Positions 37,021 to 47,134 of a stretch of 64,000 bases of DNA are shown piece by piece. Position 1 is the first letter of the stretch; each line of letters opens with the position of its first letter. This DNA comes from Paenibacillus peoriae (lineage in GTDB: Bacteria > Bacillota > Bacilli > Paenibacillales > Paenibacillaceae), in contig NZ_CP092831.1 of NCBI RefSeq assembly GCF_022531965.1, positions 2,608,501 to 2,672,500 on the forward strand, written 5' to 3'. The translations under genes and the position numbers were made by a program. The notes below the pieces were generated by a model. The model was not told the DNA's origin and searched no databases. It worked only from the letters and a program-made list of their open reading frames with translations.

Positions 37021-37088
37021 AAAGCCCCTTGGTTGGAGCTGCCGTCTGCTGTAAAGCAGGTATGACAGGCGCCGTCCAAGGGGCTTTC
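37021..37088. terminator. Long intrinsic terminator
   Basis: AAAGCCCCTTGG / CCAAGGGGCTTT stem around a structured loop. Placed between ectB and the convergent quinone reductase gene, it can serve both. Confidence 0.88.
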
Positions 37089-37098
37089 TAGTAAAAAA

Positions 37099-37617
37099 TT
37101 AAGAAATAACTGTTTGCGCGTATTTTTGTGCGGATTGGTCTAGTTGCTCATCGGTCAGTACTGCAGCACCATATTGTACGAAATAAGGGAGCAATTTGAC
37201 ACCAATCATATGGCCTGTAGCTTCCAGAGGTCTCAGTAGCTCTTCGATCGTATACCTATTCCGTCCGTCATGTTGATAGTTTTCCTCAACACTGGCAGCA
37301 GACAAGGCAATCAACAACTCTTTGCCCTGTAGCTTGCCACCTTCGCTCCCATAAGCCCAGCCGTAGGTTAGAACCTTATCCAGCCATTTTTTCAGTAGGG
37401 AAGGAGTGCTGTACCAGTAAAAAGGAAATTGCAGAACGATACGGTCATGCTGCTCTAGCAGTTCCTGCTCCTGGGCGACATTGATTTGCTCATCCGGATA
37501 TACTTCATACAGGTTGTGAACGGTCACGCCGGATTGTTTCTTGAGTTCTTGCACCCATCTTTTGTTAATTCGAGATTCCGCAAGATCAGGGTGAACGACA
37601 ATAACGAGGGTTGGCAT
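37099..37617 (-). CDS. Flavodoxin-fold NAD(P)H quinone oxidoreductase
   Basis: A 172-residue KefF/YwrO/MdaB-type flavoprotein. Starts MPTLVIVVHPDLAESRINK (flavin phosphate loop), with QFPFYWYSTPSLLKKWLDKV and YGWAYGSEGGKLQGKELLI as the usual FMN/FAD- and NAD(P)H-binding signatures. Two-electron reduction of quinones or electrophiles in the cytoplasm. AAGGAGATG lies before the ATG. Monocistronic, with an AT-rich promoter region upstream. No adjacent regulator. Confidence 0.92.
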   Translation of the reverse strand: MPTLVIVVHPDLAESRINKRWVQELKKQSGVTVHNLYEVYPDEQINVAQEQELLEQHDRIVLQFPFYWYSTPSLLKKWLDKVLTYGWAYGSEGGKLQGKELLIALSAASVEENYQHDGRNRYTIEELLRPLEATGHMIGVKLLPYFVQYGAAVLTDEQLDQSAQKYAQTVIS

Positions 37618-37737
37618 ACAAAAATCATCTCCTTAGACTTATTTTTAGTAAGTAAATAACCAATACATATGTAACTATTTTAGTTTCAACTTATGGAGTT
37701 GTCAACTCTATTACATTTTAAGCTCTATATACAAGAA

Positions 37738-37760
37738 AACTCCGGCAAGCCGGAGTCTCA
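37738..37760 (-). terminator. Hairpin after the GGDEF gene
   Basis: ACTCCGGC / GCCGGAGT stem with an AA loop, followed on the minus strand by TTTTCTTG. Probable intrinsic terminator of the gene at 37781-38905. Confidence 0.7.
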
Positions 37761-37780
37761 TCAAATGAAGCGTTTTTACA

Positions 37781-38905
37781 TTAAGCGGTATGATTAAGAG
37801 CAACAATTTTGTTTTTCCCGGAGCGCTTGGCTTGATACAAATAGTTGTCTGTCTCCTGGAAAAATACATCTTTGTCTTTGTTCATATCCTCGGTATAGCC
37901 TTTTAATCCAATGCTAACGGTTACGGAAACGATTTGCATTTTCTCCTGAAAGGTCATATTCTCTACTTCACGCCGGATATTCTCAACGATCTGATAGGCT
38001 TCCTCAGAAGTATGCTCAAACATCAAAATAGCAAATTCTTCACCGCCATAGCGGGCCGGAATGTCATTCGCTGTAATTTGCTCTGTAATGATTTGAGAGA
38101 TGCCTTCCAAAATTTTATCACCGAACTGATGTCCGTAATTGTCATTGATTTTCTTGAAATTATCAATATCCACTAACGCCAGATGGATGATCGCTCCTTG
38201 TTCAGCATATTCGAGTGCTTTTTCATAAAAGTTTTGAAAGGACAAATGATTGTACAGCTTTGTCAAACCATCAGTCATTGACATTTTGCTGATAATCGCA
38301 TTACTGATCATTAATTCCTGTTGGGCACGCTTTGTTTTATACAAATCCACTAACAAATCGCGGCCGCTGGCCTGAATAATGAGAGCAAGAAAGGTGGACA
38401 TAATCAAAAAGGTTGGAATCGCCACAATATCAAAGTCTGACAAATAGCTGCGGAATGATCCATCTGCTGCCAGCAACAGAAAAAAGACGACCACTTGCAA
38501 TACAAAGGAAAGCCATATTAAGCGACGATTGAAGAACAGAATAGAAGAGAAAATAGGCAACAAACATAGCGCAGGAATAATCCGGATATCATAATTTAGG
38601 CGAATAATCATCCAGCAAATGACGGTGCTTGCCATAAACAGGATCGCAAAAGAATACCTGTTAAATTTAAAATGAGCCAACTCTGCCAGTAAGTTGGAAC
38701 CACTCATGATTAGCGTAGGAACAATCAGGGTTCCGACGTAAAATTCATAAGGCGAAGCGGCGTAATCAAGAAATAAGTAGCTGCCCAGCTGGACGATAAA
38801 ATGTACAGCTATAATCATCCAATACAGTAATAACATTTTGCGTACCCAGTGGGCTTGCTTTGTTTTGTAATCCATGGTTTGAGTAAGCCGTTTTGTCTTG
38901 TTCAT
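37781..38905 (-). CDS. Membrane GGDEF diguanylate cyclase
   Basis: A 374-residue protein with six predicted N-terminal membrane helices (about residues 25-195) and a C-terminal GGDEF domain (about 205-370). The active-site signature reads RYGGEEF, with the substrate-binding DIDNFKKINDNYGHQFGD intact; no RxxD inhibitory site is evident before the signature. It probably makes cyclic di-GMP in response to an unknown membrane signal. A GTGGTGACATC ribosome site precedes the ATG. Single gene. Confidence 0.93.
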   Translation of the reverse strand: MNKTKRLTQTMDYKTKQAHWVRKMLLLYWMIIAVHFIVQLGSYLFLDYAASPYEFYVGTLIVPTLIMSGSNLLAELAHFKFNRYSFAILFMASTVICWMIIRLNYDIRIIPALCLLPIFSSILFFNRRLIWLSFVLQVVVFFLLLAADGSFRSYLSDFDIVAIPTFLIMSTFLALIIQASGRDLLVDLYKTKRAQQELMISNAIISKMSMTDGLTKLYNHLSFQNFYEKALEYAEQGAIIHLALVDIDNFKKINDNYGHQFGDKILEGISQIITEQITANDIPARYGGEEFAILMFEHTSEEAYQIVENIRREVENMTFQEKMQIVSVTVSIGLKGYTEDMNKDKDVFFQETDNYLYQAKRSGKNKIVALNHTA

Positions 38906-39000
38906 GATGTCACCACACTTAATGTATCTTTAGCCATTCTCGTATTATAAGATACTATGTGATGAAGTTGAAGCTAATTTTTTTGAAGGCCATGAACTTG

Positions 39001-41436
39001 TTAGCCTAGTAACACTTTTACTTGGTGGATAGCCCCGTCCGCTGCAACCGGCAGAATATTATTCGTAAGGAGGGTACCGTCTACAGTAACCGTAGCTACA
39101 CCCTTGGAGACATGCTGTGGATTCGTGATATGGATCACGTAGGTATCGCCACGGAAGACGCGGGTGACTATGAATTCGTCCCAGGCTGTAGGAATGCACG
39201 GGTCAATACGCAGACCGTCCCATTCCGGCTGGATACCGAGGATGGATTGAGTAATAGCTATAAAGTTCCATGCCGCTGTACCCGTCAGCCAGGAATTTTT
39301 GGCTTCGCCTTCACGAACAGCATCCTTGCCCGCAATCATTTGTGCATACACATACGGCTCGGTGCGGTGAATGTCGCTGATGTCCTCCAGATAGGCAGGT
39401 GCAATTTTGCTATATAGCTCAAAAGCGCGATCTCCACGTCCTATTACGGCTTCCGCCATCATAATCCACGGGTTATTGTGGCAGAAAATACCGGCATTTT
39501 CCTTATACCCGGGAGGGTAAGATGAGATTTCGCCCAGATTGATGTGGTAACGGGAATAAGATGGATGTTGCAGCACGATGCCGTAGGGAGTTTCCAGTCG
39601 ATCACGTGTAGAATCGAGAGCTTTATGTGCCAAGCCTTCTTCAACACCAATTCCTGCCATGACACAGAAACCTTGAGGTTCAATGAAAATTTGACCTTCC
39701 TCACAATCCTTGCTTCCGATTTTGTCTCCATAATGGTCATACGCACGTAAGAACCATTCCCCGTCAAAACCATGCTCCAATGTAGCTGCTCGCATACGAT
39801 CCACATGGGCTTGAGCTGTGGACGCTTCTTCATCCAAACCTCTGCGCTTGCAAAGCTCAATAAAATCCGGTCCCGTATATACGAATAGTCCGGCGATAAA
39901 CACGGATTCAGCTACTCGGCCCTCCAAATTCTGTGTTGTCTGATAGGACTCATCGGGTGTAGCGGAAAAACAATTGAGATTCAGACAATCGTTCCAGTCA
40001 GCTCGGCCAATGAGTGGAAGACCATGCGGACCAAGATTATTTATTACATGGTAAAAAGAACGCTTCAAATGTTCAAACAGCGTAGCCGCACGCTCTACAT
40101 TTCCGTCAAAGGGCACTTGTTCGTCCAGTATGCCAAAGTCTCCCGTTTCTTTGATATACGCTGCGGTACCGACAATAAGCCATAACGGATCGTCGTTAAA
40201 GCCACCGCCAACCTCGTGGTTTCCTTTTTTGGTTAACGGTTGGTACTGATGATAAGCTCCGCCGTTTTCAAATTGAGTAGAGGCAATATCGATAATCCGT
40301 TCCCGTGCCCGCTCCGGTATTTGGTGGACGAAACCGAGCAAATCTTGATTTGAATCCCGGAAGCCCATACCACGTCCGATACCAGATTCAAAATACGAAG
40401 CTGAACGTGACATATTGAATGTAACCATGCATTGATACGGGTTCCATATGTTTACCATTCGGTTCAGCTTGTCGTCGTGGCTTTGAAGGGTGTACTTGGA
40501 CAGCAGATTGTTCCAATAGGCTCGGAGTTCACTCAAAGCTTGTTTTACATCGGCTTCATCCGCAAACTGCGCAATCATGGCATGTGCCTGTTTTTTATTA
40601 ATAACACCGTGGGACTCCCATTTCTCTTCCTCGGGATTTTCCACATAACCGAGTATAAAGTTACAGCTTGTTTCTTTGCCTGGCTCCAGCGTGATCTCAA
40701 TGCAATGTGATCCGACAGGGGACCATCCGCTGGCAATAGAGTTCGAGGCTTGCCCAGCGGCGACCGTTTGAGGCTGATCTAATCCGTTGTAGAGTCCCAG
40801 AAAAGCTTCACGATCTGTATCATAACCCGCTAGCGGACGATTAGCAGAGAAAAAAGCATAGTGATTGCGGCGTTCACGGTATTCCGTTTTGTGATAAATG
40901 ACAGAGTCCTGTATCTCAACCTCGCCCGTGTTCAAGTTGCGCTGGTAGTTGGTCATATCGTCATAGGCGTTCCACAGACAAAATTCCACGAACGAAAAGA
41001 GTTTGATCTTTTTGGTTTGTAACGATGTGTTCTGAAGCTTAACCTGATGGACTTCGCCGTCAAAGGATAGGGGTACAAAAGCCAGCTGCGTGGCTCGAAT
41101 ACCGTTGCGTTCTCCCATAATTGAGGTATAACCAAGTCCATGGCGGCATTCATACTGCTCCAGCTCCCGTTTGACCGGCATCCAGCCTGGAGTCCAATAA
41201 TCCCCATCATCATAAATATAAAAATAACGACCACCGTTATCGACAGGAATATTATTGTACCGGTAACGTGTTAAGCGACGTAAGCGAGCATCACGGTAAA
41301 ATGCATAGCCGCCACTTGTATTGGAAATCAGTCCAAAAAATCGTTCATTACCTAAATAATTAATCCAAGGATAAGGGGTTTGAGGGGTGTGGATGACATA
41401 TTCTTGATTGACATCATCGAAGAAACCATACTTCAC
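39001..41436 (-). CDS. GH94 cellobiose phosphorylase
   Basis: An 811-residue glycoside phosphorylase, the length of characterised cellobiose phosphorylases. N-terminal beta-sandwich ([20 protein letters not shown]), then an (alpha/alpha)6 barrel with the catalytic acid in [10 protein letters not shown] and phosphate-pocket elements near [20 protein letters not shown] and [11 protein letters not shown]. Cytoplasmic; converts cellobiose and phosphate to glucose 1-phosphate and glucose. With GH48 4 kb away it gives an energy-saving cellulose-use route. No dedicated transporter next to it. Clear ribosome site (GAGGAG) upstream of the ATG. Confidence 0.93.
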   Translation of the reverse strand: MKYGFFDDVNQEYVIHTPQTPYPWINYLGNERFFGLISNTSGGYAFYRDARLRRLTRYRYNNIPVDNGGRYFYIYDDGDYWTPGWMPVKRELEQYECRHGLGYTSIMGERNGIRATQLAFVPLSFDGEVHQVKLQNTSLQTKKIKLFSFVEFCLWNAYDDMTNYQRNLNTGEVEIQDSVIYHKTEYRERRNHYAFFSANRPLAGYDTDREAFLGLYNGLDQPQTVAAGQASNSIASGWSPVGSHCIEITLEPGKETSCNFILGYVENPEEEKWESHGVINKKQAHAMIAQFADEADVKQALSELRAYWNNLLSKYTLQSHDDKLNRMVNIWNPYQCMVTFNMSRSASYFESGIGRGMGFRDSNQDLLGFVHQIPERARERIIDIASTQFENGGAYHQYQPLTKKGNHEVGGGFNDDPLWLIVGTAAYIKETGDFGILDEQVPFDGNVERAATLFEHLKRSFYHVINNLGPHGLPLIGRADWNDCLNLNCFSATPDESYQTTQNLEGRVAESVFIAGLFVYTGPDFIELCKRRGLDEEASTAQAHVDRMRAATLEHGFDGEWFLRAYDHYGDKIGSKDCEEGQIFIEPQGFCVMAGIGVEEGLAHKALDSTRDRLETPYGIVLQHPSYSRYHINLGEISSYPPGYKENAGIFCHNNPWIMMAEAVIGRGDRAFELYSKIAPAYLEDISDIHRTEPYVYAQMIAGKDAVREGEAKNSWLTGTAAWNFIAITQSILGIQPEWDGLRIDPCIPTAWDEFIVTRVFRGDTYVIHITNPQHVSKGVATVTVDGTLLTNNILPVAADGAIHQVKVLLG

Positions 41437-41660
41437 GGCGCAGAACTCCTCTCGATTTGAAAAAATAAAAGGCCCAATACATGATTATATTCAAACATGA
41501 AGCCATTCTTCCTTTAGGAAGACATTTCCCGCTTTATGTAAAATGCGCTTGATTTTCTTAACCTTTCTTCTGGGATTTGCAAAATATTTGAAATGGGTAA
41601 ATATACCTTTTTATGCTAAAATGAAAAAGTTAGAACTTAGCAAGGCAGGAGGTTGCAAGA

Positions 41661-42395
41661 ATGGCACCTATCACATTATTTTTCATCCCATATGCAGGCG
41701 GATCGGCGTCGGTCAGCTTCAAATGGAAAAAGTCGCTACTTCCGCAGATTAAGCTTGTTCCACTGGAATTAGCGGGCAGGGGTATTCGTTCTGGGGAACC
41801 GCTAAAGGAAAGCATTGAGGAGATGAGCGAGGATCTGTTGCACAAGATCAGCGAAGAGATAGCCCCCGGCAATCCTTATGCCATATACGGCCACAGTATG
41901 GGGACGATGATCTCATTCGAGCTGTACTACAAGCTGGTGGCCGGTGGATATGGCAAGCCTGCTCATCTGTTCGTTTCGGGTGGACGGGCACCGCATGTCC
42001 CAAGAAATTCCCCGTGGTTACACGATCTGCCCGCAGATCAGTTCAGGACGCATTTGCAGCGGTACGGTCAGCTTTCGGAAGCGATTTTTGACAATCAGGA
42101 ATTATACGACTATTTTATGCCCGTGTTAAGAGCGGATTTCAAAGCTGTTGAGTTGTATAAGTACACGGCTAAAGCCGCACTTTTACATTGTCCTATCACC
42201 GCTTTGACGGGAATGACCGATAACACGGTGACCTTACAAGATGCGGAGGCATGGGCACAGCATACGGATCAGCAATTTCGTATGTTTACCTTTGAGGGAG
42301 GACACTTTTTTATTCATGATGAAGTGGAGCGGATTACGCACATCATCAATGAGACCTTGGAGCAGAGTACGGTAACAAGTAGCATACAAAAATAA
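41661..42395 (+). CDS. Type II thioesterase
   Basis: A 244-residue alpha/beta-hydrolase of the NRPS/PKS editing thioesterase family. Starts LFFIPYAGGSASVSFKWKK, nucleophile elbow YGHSMGTMISFEL, acid in ALTGMTDNTV, His in FEGGHFFIHD. Such proteins clear misloaded carrier domains. AGGAGG precedes the ATG. No synthetase genes are present here, so it would act on an assembly line encoded elsewhere. It is followed 19 bases later by an epimerase-like gene, probably in one transcript. Confidence 0.92.
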   Translation: MAPITLFFIPYAGGSASVSFKWKKSLLPQIKLVPLELAGRGIRSGEPLKESIEEMSEDLLHKISEEIAPGNPYAIYGHSMGTMISFELYYKLVAGGYGKPAHLFVSGGRAPHVPRNSPWLHDLPADQFRTHLQRYGQLSEAIFDNQELYDYFMPVLRADFKAVELYKYTAKAALLHCPITALTGMTDNTVTLQDAEAWAQHTDQQFRMFTFEGGHFFIHDEVERITHIINETLEQSTVTSSIQK

Positions 42396-42414
42396 AAATA
42401 AGAGGTGAATTTTA

Positions 42415-43269
42415 GTGACAGTAGGTGTATTGGCACATTTGTTTGGCAAGTTGCCTTATCGCGAATTGGCTGCAAAGGTAGGCGCAGCGGGCTTTACTCA
42501 TGTTCAGCTGGCTCCGTGGAGAGCGATCAGTGATGTGGATTTTAATAAATCGGGTAAGTTCAATCCGGGATTGGCACTGTCTATCGCAGAAGAATTTCGT
42601 AAGCATGGTGTTTCCATATCGGTGCTCGGGTGCTATTTGCATTTTTTTGTACAGGATGAGGAATTGCTGCGTGAAAATGTAGAGCGCTTTAAAGAGCTGA
42701 TCCGATATGCGGGTCTGTTAGGAGCACCCATGGTTGCAGCTGAAGTGGGACGTAATGAGGATGGTACCGCCTATACGGAACGTGACTGGAGAGTTGTAAG
42801 GGAAGTAGTGCGTGAATTAGCAGATGAAGCGGAGAAGTGGGGCGTATTCGTAGGATTGGAAGCTGCAAACGATCACTTGGTAGGAACTGCCGTAGAGTTG
42901 GCTACCTTTCTGGAGGAAGTGCCCTCTTCACACATCGGTGTTGTGATTGATCCTGGTAATCTGCTGAAAACGGAAAATATGGCGCAGCAGGATGAGATCA
43001 TTCGGGAAGCTTTCCAACTGCTGGGCCCCCGGATTATCGCTGCGCATGCCAAAGACCGGCGTTTGTCATCGTCGGGTGAAATTGAGACGGTGCCGCCGGG
43101 TTTTGGAGACATGAACTATGGCCTCTACATGGAACTGCTGGAGCAGTACAAGCCGGGAGTTCATATTATTATGGAAGCTGCTCAGGAGCATGAGATGGCT
43201 GAATCCAGACGTTATATCGAAGGACACCGGATAGCCGCTCAGAAAGCGCAACAAGTGCAGACGAAATAA
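42415..43269 (+). CDS. Sugar phosphate isomerase/epimerase-like TIM barrel
   Basis: A 284-residue xylose-isomerase-like (AP endonuclease 2 superfamily) barrel. Metal-binding positions are visible in GLEAAND, VVIDPGNLL, AAHAKDRR and IIMEAAQEHEMAES. Starts GTG 42415, after AAGAGGTG. Substrate cannot be assigned. It follows the type II thioesterase closely, an association without an obvious biochemical link. Closed by a terminator. Confidence 0.88.
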   Translation: MTVGVLAHLFGKLPYRELAAKVGAAGFTHVQLAPWRAISDVDFNKSGKFNPGLALSIAEEFRKHGVSISVLGCYLHFFVQDEELLRENVERFKELIRYAGLLGAPMVAAEVGRNEDGTAYTERDWRVVREVVRELADEAEKWGVFVGLEAANDHLVGTAVELATFLEEVPSSHIGVVIDPGNLLKTENMAQQDEIIREAFQLLGPRIIAAHAKDRRLSSSGEIETVPPGFGDMNYGLYMELLEQYKPGVHIIMEAAQEHEMAESRRYIEGHRIAAQKAQQVQTK

Positions 43270-43312
43270 TGTATTCTTTCATAATACTCAGGAATGCTAC
43301 GTTAATAATTTG

Positions 43313-43350
43313 AGAGACTTGGAAGCGCCTCCTTTTCCAAGTCTCTGTTT
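43313..43350. terminator. Intrinsic terminator
   Basis: AGAGACTTGGAA / TTCCAAGTCTCT hairpin between the epimerase-like gene and the convergent DUF423 gene. Confidence 0.85.
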
Positions 43351-43362
43351 CGTTACCCTTGT

Positions 43363-43731
43363 TTAACCCTGCACAACCGCCACGATCACAATGACCCAGC
43401 TTGCCAAAAAAGCCAACCCGCCAAATGGGGTGATTGCTCCAAGCTTTTTCACACCGGATACACTAAGGGCATACAGACTGCCGGAAAACAGGAGAATACC
43501 CACCAGCATAACCCAGCCTGCGGTTACGATGAGAGAAGAATGGACAAGTCTGTCAGCAAGAACTCCAAGCAGCAGCAAACCCAGTCCATGAGCGATTTGA
43601 TATTGAATTCCTGTCTGGAATATGCTCATCATGTCTGCGGAAAGTCTCTTTTTCAATGCGTGTGCGCCGAACGCTCCAAGCGCTACGGCTAAAAACATCA
43701 CGATACAACCAAGCAATAGCAAAATTTTCAT
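43363..43731 (-). CDS. DUF423 membrane protein
   Basis: A 122-residue protein with four hydrophobic helices and the family phrases AVALGAFGAHALKKRLS and FQTGIQYQIAHGLGLLLLG, ending FGGLAFLASWVIVIVAVV. DUF423 proteins (YwdK-type) are widespread integral membrane proteins of unknown function. GGGAGG precedes the ATG. Divergent from the GH48 gene. Confidence 0.92.
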   Translation of the reverse strand: MKILLLLGCIVMFLAVALGAFGAHALKKRLSADMMSIFQTGIQYQIAHGLGLLLLGVLADRLVHSSLIVTAGWVMLVGILLFSGSLYALSVSGVKKLGAITPFGGLAFLASWVIVIVAVVQG

Positions 43732-43883
43732 GTTTTAACGCCTCCCTGTGAAATAGTACCGATTCCAATTGATTTCGTCAATTTTCCTTGTGAAACTCTA
43801 AACATATATAATTTTTCGACTCTCATTTGGCGCCTAGTGTGGTATATTTTTTCCAGGGCCAATGCGAAGCATTTGGAGCAATA

Positions 43884-43939
43884 GACAGCGTGTCCTCCAC
43901 CTTTTTTATGGGAAAGTGAGGTGATGGTGCTGTCTTTTT
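43884..43939 (+). promoter_or_regulatory. Leader hairpin with T tract upstream of GH48
   Basis: GACAGC (43884-43889) pairs with GCTGTC (43929-43934), with an inner ACCT/AGGT helix and five T following. It looks like an intrinsic terminator in the GH48 leader, about 70 bases before the start codon. Attenuation control of the cellulase is a possibility; the stem has a large internal loop. Confidence 0.4.
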
Positions 43940-44007
43940 GTGCTGTCATTTTTCGGAATAAAATCTTGTGTAAAGTCAAAATTGATAATGGAGAGGATGA
44001 ATGCAAA

Positions 44008-46995
44008 GTGATCAGCAGAAAATCCGTGTTCAGGAAATCTGTCTCTATGGTCATGTCAGCTATTTTGGTACTTCCGTTAACCTTGGGCTTATTTCAGGCA
44101 GAACCCGACCGTGCATCAGCTACAACACCGGAATCGACACGCTTTCTACAATTGTATAAACAGCTGAAGGATCCGGCTAGCGGATACTTTTCAAAAGAAG
44201 GCATACCTTATCATTCCGTTGAAACGCTCATGAGCGAGGCTCCGGATTACGGACACTTAACGACTTCGGAAGCGTACAGCTACTGGATGTGGCTGGAAGT
44301 ACTGTATGGTCATTATACCGGGGATTGGGGGCATTTGGAATCCGCGTGGGACAACATGGAGAAATATATCATTCCTGTTAATGAAGGCGACGGTAAGGAA
44401 GAGCAACCGACAATGAGTAACTATAACCCGAACAGCCCCGCCACTTATGCAGCAGAATATTCGCAGCCGGATCAGTACCCAAGCCGCCTAAGTGGTCAGT
44501 ATGGTGCTGGCAAGGATCCACTGGACTCTGAGCTGAAGGCAACCTATGGCAACAACCAGACTTATCTGATGCACTGGTTGTTGGACGTGGATAATTGGTA
44601 CGGTTTCGGAAATCTTCTGAATCCGTCGCATACAGCAGCCTATGTAAACACCTTCCAGCGCGGGGAACAGGAATCGGTCTGGGAGGTTGTACCACATCCA
44701 TCGCAAGACAATCAAAAGTTTGGCAAGCCTAATGAAGGCTTTATGAGCTTGTTCACCAAGGAAAATAATGCCCCGGCTCAGCAATGGCGTTACACGAATG
44801 CCACCGATGCAGATGCACGGGCAGTTCAAGCGATGTACTGGGCTAAGGAATTGGGATATGACAACTCCGTATATTTGGATAAAGCCAAAAAGATGGGAGA
44901 CTTTTTGCGTTACGGCATGTACGATAAATACTTCCAGAAAACCGGAAGCGCTTCCAATGGAAGTCCAATTGCTGGTACGGGCAAGGATGCCAGTCTTTAT
45001 CTGATGGCATGGTATACATCCTGGGGCGGCGGACTTGGCCAAAGCGGCAACTGGGCTTGGCGTATTGGTGCCAGCCATGCACATCAGGGCTACCAAAATG
45101 TCGTCGCAGCATATGCGTTGTCCAACCAAGATGGTGGATTAATACCGAATTCACCAACGGCGGGACAGGATTGGGCGACCTCGCTGAAGCGCCAACTGGA
45201 GTTTTATACTTGGCTGCAATCCGATGAGGGGGCCATTGCAGGCGGAGCGACGAATAGCTGGGATGGTGCCTACAAGGCTTATCCATCTGGCACAAGCACC
45301 TTTTATGGCATGGCTTATACAGGGGCTCCTGTATATAACGATCCACCGTCGAACAACTGGTTCGGGATGCAGGCTTGGCCTGTCGAGCGAGTTGCCGAGC
45401 TGTACTACATTTTAGCCAAGAAAGGGGATACTTCGTCCGAGCAGTTTAAAATGGCTAAACAAGTGACGGAAAACTGGATCGCATGGTCCAAGAACTATGT
45501 ATTTGCCAACGAACGGCCTGTGACTGACGTGCAGGGATATTATTTGGATGCACAAGGCAAGCGTATTCTGGGTGGCAAAAATCCGAAAGTGGCTACTACA
45601 GCAGCTAAAGGCGAATTCTGGCTGCCGAGCAATCTGGAGTGGAGTGGAAAGCCTGAAACCTGGAGCGGATTTGCCAATCATAAAGGGAATACCAATCTCC
45701 ATGTGGTAACAAAGAATCCGGGGCAGGATGCCGGAGTACTGGGCAGCTATGTTAAAGCACTTACTTTCTTTGCTGCTGGAACGAAAGCTGAAAAAGGAGA
45801 CTATTCCGAGTTAGGCAAGGAAGCTAAGGATCTGTCTAAAGCTTTGCTTGATGCTGCATGGGGTTATAACGATGGTATAGGTATTACAACGAAGGAAGCT
45901 CGCGAGGATTATTATCGTTATTTTACTAAAGAAGTGTATATCCCGAACGGCTGGAGTGGTAAGACTGGACAAGGCAACACGATCCCTGGCACAGACGCTA
46001 CCGCTTCTGACCCGTCCAAGGGCGGCAATGGTACCTATTCCAGCTATAGCGATATCCGGCCTAATATCACTAAAGATCCGCAATGGTCCTATCTTAAAGA
46101 TAAATACACGACTTCTTGGAACAATCAGACCAAAAAATGGGATAAAGGTGCTCCAGAATTTACGTATCACCGTTTCTGGTCCCAAGTCGATATGGCAACG
46201 GCTTATGCTGAGTATGACCGTCTCATTAACGGTAGTGGCCCAACCGAGCCGACAGCTCCCAAAGCTCCGGCAAATGTGAAGGCAAACGCAGGGGATGCTC
46301 AGGTTACACTCACTTGGAGCAAAGCGACGGGTGCCGATAGCTATACGGTCAAGCGCTCGACAACCAGTGGTGGTCCTTATACCACAGTAGCAACGGTAAC
46401 AGACAGCACTTACAAGGATACAGGAGTGCTGAATGAAACCACTTATTATTATGTAGCAAATGCAACAAATTCTTTAGGAACCAGCCCGGATTCTGTCGAG
46501 GTCAGTGCTAAGCCTACGGCAGCTCCCATTCCAGCAACGGGAGACGTGATTGCCCAATACCGCGTGGGCGACACTAATCCGGGAGATAACCAGATTCGGC
46601 CACTGTTCCGTGTTGTAAACAAGGGTAAAGAGGCTGTCGAACTGAAAAATGTTAAGCTGAGATACTACTATACCGTAGATGGCGACAAGTCACAGGAATT
46701 CCATTGTGACTATGCACAGTTGGGTAGTAGTAACGTTCAGGGACGTTTTGTGAAACTGGATAAGGCCGTTACAGGTGCAGATTATTATCTGGAGATCTCC
46801 TTTGGAGCTGGTGCGGGAAGTCTGGCAGCAGGGGAAAATACAGGAGATATTCAAATTCGCATGAACAAGACGGACTGGAGCGACTATAACGAAAGTGATG
46901 ATTTTTCCTATGATTCTACCAAGACCTCTTATACGGATTGGGACAAAGCACCTTTGTATATAAACGACAAACGTGTCTGGGGCCTGGAGCCTTGA
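44008..46995 (+). CDS. Secreted GH48 cellobiohydrolase with Fn3 and CBM3
   Basis: A 995-residue reducing-end exocellulase. Signal peptide (ISRKSVFRKSVSMVMSAILV, cleavage near ASA-TTPES); GH48 domain at about residues 25-690 with APDYGHLTTSEAYSYWMWLE (catalytic Glu region) and SNYNPNSPATYAAEYSQPDQ; fibronectin III at about 745-830 (APANVKANAGDAQVTLTWSK); CBM3 at about 845-995 (VIAQYRVGDTNPGDNQIRPL, RYYYTVDG), which binds crystalline cellulose. The open frame to 43921 lacks a ribosome site; GTG 44008 follows GGAGAGG and gives a normal signal peptide. GH48 enzymes are central to cellulose breakdown. Confidence 0.94.
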   Translation: MISRKSVFRKSVSMVMSAILVLPLTLGLFQAEPDRASATTPESTRFLQLYKQLKDPASGYFSKEGIPYHSVETLMSEAPDYGHLTTSEAYSYWMWLEVLYGHYTGDWGHLESAWDNMEKYIIPVNEGDGKEEQPTMSNYNPNSPATYAAEYSQPDQYPSRLSGQYGAGKDPLDSELKATYGNNQTYLMHWLLDVDNWYGFGNLLNPSHTAAYVNTFQRGEQESVWEVVPHPSQDNQKFGKPNEGFMSLFTKENNAPAQQWRYTNATDADARAVQAMYWAKELGYDNSVYLDKAKKMGDFLRYGMYDKYFQKTGSASNGSPIAGTGKDASLYLMAWYTSWGGGLGQSGNWAWRIGASHAHQGYQNVVAAYALSNQDGGLIPNSPTAGQDWATSLKRQLEFYTWLQSDEGAIAGGATNSWDGAYKAYPSGTSTFYGMAYTGAPVYNDPPSNNWFGMQAWPVERVAELYYILAKKGDTSSEQFKMAKQVTENWIAWSKNYVFANERPVTDVQGYYLDAQGKRILGGKNPKVATTAAKGEFWLPSNLEWSGKPETWSGFANHKGNTNLHVVTKNPGQDAGVLGSYVKALTFFAAGTKAEKGDYSELGKEAKDLSKALLDAAWGYNDGIGITTKEAREDYYRYFTKEVYIPNGWSGKTGQGNTIPGTDATASDPSKGGNGTYSSYSDIRPNITKDPQWSYLKDKYTTSWNNQTKKWDKGAPEFTYHRFWSQVDMATAYAEYDRLINGSGPTEPTAPKAPANVKANAGDAQVTLTWSKATGADSYTVKRSTTSGGPYTTVATVTDSTYKDTGVLNETTYYYVANATNSLGTSPDSVEVSAKPTAAPIPATGDVIAQYRVGDTNPGDNQIRPLFRVVNKGKEAVELKNVKLRYYYTVDGDKSQEFHCDYAQLGSSNVQGRFVKLDKAVTGADYYLEISFGAGAGSLAAGENTGDIQIRMNKTDWSDYNESDDFSYDSTKTSYTDWDKAPLYINDKRVWGLEP

Positions 46996-47134
46996 TTGCG
47001 AACTGATTGTGGAAATCGCGGGCGGAATGTGAGAGCACTGAACTGGATTCATTTCCGTCCGTTTTTTTGTGATCGGATTCGTGGTACACTATGATCGTTA
47101 CATCATTACATACATGACCGAGGTGACCTGAGAC

